Origin: DASPKW01 sp038244055
GTDB lineage: Bacteria > Planctomycetota > Phycisphaerae > Tepidisphaerales > Tepidisphaeraceae
NCBI GenBank assembly: GCA_038244055.1
Contig: JBBRTW010000376.1
Span: forward strand, 1-7,389
DNA: 7,389 nucleotides
Direction: 5' to 3'
The notes below the pieces were generated by a model, which saw only the letters and a program-made list of their open reading frames with translations, made no database searches and had not been told where the DNA came from. The translations under genes and the position numbers were made by a program. Positions 5,584 through 7,389 of this stretch are shown piece after piece. Positions within the stretch are counted from its first letter, which is position 1. Every line of letters starts with the position of its first letter.

Positions 5584-6263
5584 TGGTAAGCCGTCGGATC
5601 ATTGATGCCGGCCTCTTTGAACCCCTTCATCCGCAACTGACACGCATCACACCTCCCGCACGCCTTCCCCTCCGCCGATGGATCATAACACGTCGTCGTC
5701 AGCGAATAATCCACGCCCAGCTCGATCCCTCGGCGGATGATCCGCGCCTTGGTCATATGAATTAACGGGGCGTGGATGACGAGCTTCTGATGCCCTTCGA
5801 CTCCCGCCCGTGTCGCCAGGTTGGCCATGCGCTCGAAGGCTTCGATGTACTCCGGCCGGCAATCGGGATATCCCGAGAAATCCAGGGCGTTGACGCCGAT
5901 GAAGATGTCGGAGGATTCGAGGACTTCGGCGTAGGCGAGGGCAAAGGAGAGGAAGATGGTGTTGCGCGCGGGGACGTAGGTGAGGGGGACGCCGTGTTCC
6001 ATCGCGGAGATCGGCCGATCCTTGGGGACGGGGATGTCGGCCGTCAGGGAGGAGCCGCCGAAGGCGCGGAGATCGATGTCGGCGATGATGTGGCGGGAGA
6101 TGCCGTATTTGGCGGCGATGCGCCGCGCTGCCTCGATCTCCACCGAGTGGCGCTGGCCGTAACGGAACGTGAGCGCGGCCGGCTCGAAACCCTGGGAGAG
6201 AGCGATGGCGAGGGCGGTGGTGGAATCGAGTCCACCGGAGAGAAGGATGACTGCGCGGGGCAT
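5580..6263 (-). CDS. queC: 7-cyano-7-deazaguanine synthase
   Basis: QueC converts 7-carboxy-7-deazaguanine to preQ0 with ammonia and ATP, a step in queuosine tRNA modification and other 7-deazaguanine products. The 227-residue protein has the N-terminal PP-loop SGGLDS (residues 9-14), TFRYGQRHSVE, VPARNTIFLSFALAYAE, GVNALDFSGYPDCRPEYI, and a C-terminal zinc site with C192, C202, C205 and C208 (ACGRCDACQLR). Length is normal for the family. Start: ATG at 6261-6263 gives MPRAVILLSGG, the usual spacing to the PP-loop; the frame stays open upstream to 6314, but that extension runs through repeat sequence and is not family-like. No Shine-Dalgarno is visible. Its stop overlaps the next gene's start. 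No queD, queE or folE is in the window. Confidence 0.96.
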   Translation of the reverse strand: MPRAVILLSGGLDSTTALAIALSQGFEPAALTFRYGQRHSVEIEAARRIAAKYGISRHIIADIDLRAFGGSSLTADIPVPKDRPISAMEHGVPLTYVPARNTIFLSFALAYAEVLESSDIFIGVNALDFSGYPDCRPEYIEAFERMANLATRAGVEGHQKLVIHAPLIHMTKARIIRRGIELGVDYSLTTTCYDPSAEGKACGRCDACQLRMKGFKEAGINDPTAYQ

Positions 6264-6270
6264 GGGCGGA

Positions 6271-6276
6271 ATATTA
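6271..6276 (-). promoter_or_regulatory. Possible queC -10 box (TAATAT)
   Basis: On the minus strand TAATAT (four of six bases of the -10 consensus, and fitting TANNNT) lies seven bases before the queC ATG. A -35 would fall in the octamer repeat 6278-6301 and is not convincing. The spacing mirrors that before serB and ligA. Tentative. Confidence 0.35.
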
Positions 6277-6277
6277 A

Positions 6278-6301
6278 CCACGAAGGCACGAAGACGCGAA
6301 G
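6278..6301. repeat. Octamer repeat, three copies of NNACGAAG type
   Basis: CCACGAAG, GCACGAAG and ACGCGAAG follow one another directly at 6278-6301, an 8-base period with a shared CGAAG core. It lies 14 bases upstream of the queC start and touches the inverted repeat that follows. ACGAAGGCACGAAG-type runs are familiar as dispersed intergenic sequence in several bacterial phyla. Confidence 0.7.
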
Positions 6302-6304
6302 AAG

Positions 6305-6400
6305 AATTAGCCACAGATGAACACAGATCTACACGGATAAGAGGAAGGACTTGATGTTTTCAATTCATCTGTGCCCATCTGTGTTCATCTGTGGCTAATT
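6305..6400. repeat. Perfect 24-bp inverted repeat, 48-base spacer
   Basis: The 24 bases 6305-6328 (beginning AATTAGCCACAGATG) are the exact reverse complement of 6377-6400; pairing continues imperfectly for about ten bases inward. Each arm also repeats a CACAGATGAA-like unit in tandem. The arms are A+T-rich compared with the genes around them. The element fills the gap between queC and the DUF58 gene, ending four bases from the DUF58 stop codon. Similar GCCACAGATGAACACAG repeats are scattered in many genomes. A transcript from the DUF58 gene could fold here, but there is no T-tract. Confidence 0.92.
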
Positions 6401-6404
6401 CTCT

Positions 6405-7307
6405 TCACGACCGCCGCGTGATCAGCTTCACCAGCGCTTTGTCGTACGGTTCATCGATCATCATCGCGTGGTATTCCATGTCGCAGTCGTTGCAGACTCT
6501 TCGCACCTGGGTGAGGTAGGCTTCGACCTGGGTGTTGTAGGTCTCGCGGAGGTCGGCCGGGTCGATCTGGATCTTCTCATCGGTCTCCAGGTCCTGGAGG
6601 GTGATCATCTTCTCGTAGGGGAGGGTGAGCTCGGCCTTGTCGAGGAGGTGGAGGATCAGCCCCTGGTGGCGGCGGTATTTGAGGTGCTGCAAGGCCTTGG
6701 AAAGCTCGGCCGGCTCGACCCAGAGATCGGTGATGAGGATGACCAGGCTGCGCCGGGGGAGGCGCTCGGAGAGCGCGTGCAGGTGCTTGACCAGCCCCGT
6801 ATGCCGCCCCGGCTCGATCGCTTCGAGATGCTTGAAGAGCAGGTCGAGGTGGGAGGGGGACGAGGCGGGGGGGATCTCGACCTTGATGGTTTCATCGATG
6901 GCCGCCAGGCCGGCTAAATCCTGCTGATGGGCCAGCAGATACGCCAGGCAGGCGGCCAGGTGTTTCGCGTAGTCGAGCTTGGAGACCAGTGCGGGATTCT
7001 TGGGATCGTGCGGGAAGCGCATGGAGGCGCTGGTGTCGATGACGATGGTTGTGCGGAGGTTGGTCTCCTGCTCGTAGAGCTTGACGTAGTAGCGGTCGGA
7101 GCGGGAGTAGACCTTCCAGTCCAGATGCTTGAGCTCATCGCCGGGGACATATTCGCGATGCTCGGCGAACTCGACGGAGAAGCCTTTGTGCGGCGATTTG
7201 TGCATGCCGGTGATCGCGCCCTCCACCGCCTTGCGGGCTGTGAACTGGAGCTTGGACATGCGGGCGGCATCGGTGGGGGCGAAGTAGCGGTATTTCGGTA
7301 GCGGCAT
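6405..7307 (-). CDS. DUF58 family protein (vWA-like)
   Basis: This 300-residue protein belongs to the DUF58 family, vWA-related proteins usually encoded beside MoxR AAA+ ATPases and thought to act with them as assembly or chaperone-like factors; the exact role is unknown. The hallmark block is residues 42-81: GFSVEFAEHREYVPGDELKH, then LDWKVYSRSDRYYVKLYEQE. A vWA-like core follows with a DxSxS metal-site motif (D91, S93, S95 in IDTSASM) and ITDLW (D194). No membrane segment is present, so it is of the short soluble type. Start ATG 7305-7307 (MPLPKYRYF) fits; Met17 is a less likely alternative. There is no Shine-Dalgarno: the sequence just before the ATG is CACCTCC. It ends at TGA 6405-6407. 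A moxR partner might lie upstream, beyond the right edge, but the heptamer array would separate them. Confidence 0.93.
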   Translation of the reverse strand: MPLPKYRYFAPTDAARMSKLQFTARKAVEGAITGMHKSPHKGFSVEFAEHREYVPGDELKHLDWKVYSRSDRYYVKLYEQETNLRTTIVIDTSASMRFPHDPKNPALVSKLDYAKHLAACLAYLLAHQQDLAGLAAIDETIKVEIPPASSPSHLDLLFKHLEAIEPGRHTGLVKHLHALSERLPRRSLVILITDLWVEPAELSKALQHLKYRRHQGLILHLLDKAELTLPYEKMITLQDLETDEKIQIDPADLRETYNTQVEAYLTQVRRVCNDCDMEYHAMMIDEPYDKALVKLITRRS

Positions 7308-7317
7308 GGAGGTGAGG

Positions 7318-7325
7318 AAATTAGA
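7318..7325 (-). promoter_or_regulatory. Possible -10 box of the DUF58 gene (TCTAAT/TAATTT)
   Basis: On the minus strand TCTAAT (7320-7325) matches five of six bases of the -10 consensus; the overlapping TAATTT (7318-7323) fits TANNNT and ends ten bases before the ATG. The implied leader is only a few bases and carries no Shine-Dalgarno. No -35 was identified in the G-rich stretch beyond. Tentative. Confidence 0.35.
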
Positions 7326-7358
7326 AGCGGGAGGGGGGCGGGGGGCAAGGGAAATTCC

Positions 7359-7389
7359 GAATGGCGAATGGCGAATGGCGAATGGCGAA
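7359..7389. repeat. Tandem heptamer array GAATGGC, at least 4.4 copies
   Basis: Four identical GAATGGC units run from 7359 to 7386, followed by GAA at the window edge, so the array probably continues outside. Period and GAATG core match the GAATGAT array at 754-841, suggesting the same class of repeat. It lies upstream of the DUF58 gene, separated from it by a G-rich stretch (about 7328-7350). Confidence 0.93.

Noticed and set aside
6264..6314. N-terminal extension of QueC by 17 residues
   Set aside because: The added residues come from the octamer and inverted-repeat sequence; QueC proteins normally begin a few residues before the SGGLDS loop, as from ATG 6261-6263.
5772..6320. 182-residue plus-strand open frame opposite queC
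   Set aside because: It has a low-complexity Gly, Asp and Glu-rich translation and overlaps the complete queC on the other strand.
1..7389. A new multi-gene defence, secretion or metabolic system
   Set aside because: Six of seven genes belong to known families with unrelated roles, and only two genes show operon-type overlap. Nothing in the window supports a system.

Overview
The window is a stretch of G+C-rich bacterial chromosome (about 60% or more G+C in most genes) carrying seven protein-coding genes. Most are housekeeping genes, and their intergenic gaps are unusually rich in short repeats. No rRNA, tRNA, CRISPR array, transposase or phage gene was seen. The organism cannot be fixed from this window alone. 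A G+C-rich genome with dispersed heptamer and inverted repeats, a SerB with tandem ACT domains, a DUF58 protein, and genes mostly lacking Shine-Dalgarno sequences would fit a free-living Planctomycetota (Phycisphaerae-like) or Verrucomicrobiota-type bacterium, but that placement is an inference.

Layout, left to right. Positions 1-742 (+) hold the C-terminal two thirds of an M19 (membrane/renal-type) dipeptidase. Positions 743-996 are non-coding: a 12-copy tandem heptamer array (754-841), then a roughly 125-bp imperfect inverted repeat (861-985). A small exported acylphosphatase reads leftward (997-1386, -). The divergent gap 1387-1599 contains a 15-bp inverted repeat with a third copy, and a possible promoter for serB. 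serB (1600-2844, +) is a phosphoserine phosphatase with ACT domains. After a 172-bp gap comes ligA (3017-5065, +), the NAD-dependent DNA ligase. On the minus strand, converging on ligA, queC (5580-6263, -) overlaps by ATGA an unrecognised small gene of lower G+C (5152-5583, -). The gap 6264-6404 holds an octamer repeat and a perfect 24-bp inverted repeat. A DUF58 (von Willebrand factor A-like) protein follows (6405-7307, -). The window ends in a second heptamer array (7359-7389).

How the genes relate: there is no single pathway. SerB (last step of serine synthesis), LigA (replication and repair) and QueC (7-deazaguanine/queuosine synthesis) are independent housekeeping functions. The only convincing operon pair is queC plus the small gene overlapping its stop. 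The DUF58 gene would normally accompany a moxR AAA+ ATPase, which may lie just beyond the right edge.

I found no convincing new multi-gene system. The points most worth a second look are: (i) a TANNNT (-10-like) box 6-10 bases before four start codons that have no visible Shine-Dalgarno, suggesting leaderless transcription; (ii) five distinct intergenic repeat types in 7.4 kb; (iii) the low-G+C gene coupled to queC; and (iv) an acylphosphatase with a signal peptide.
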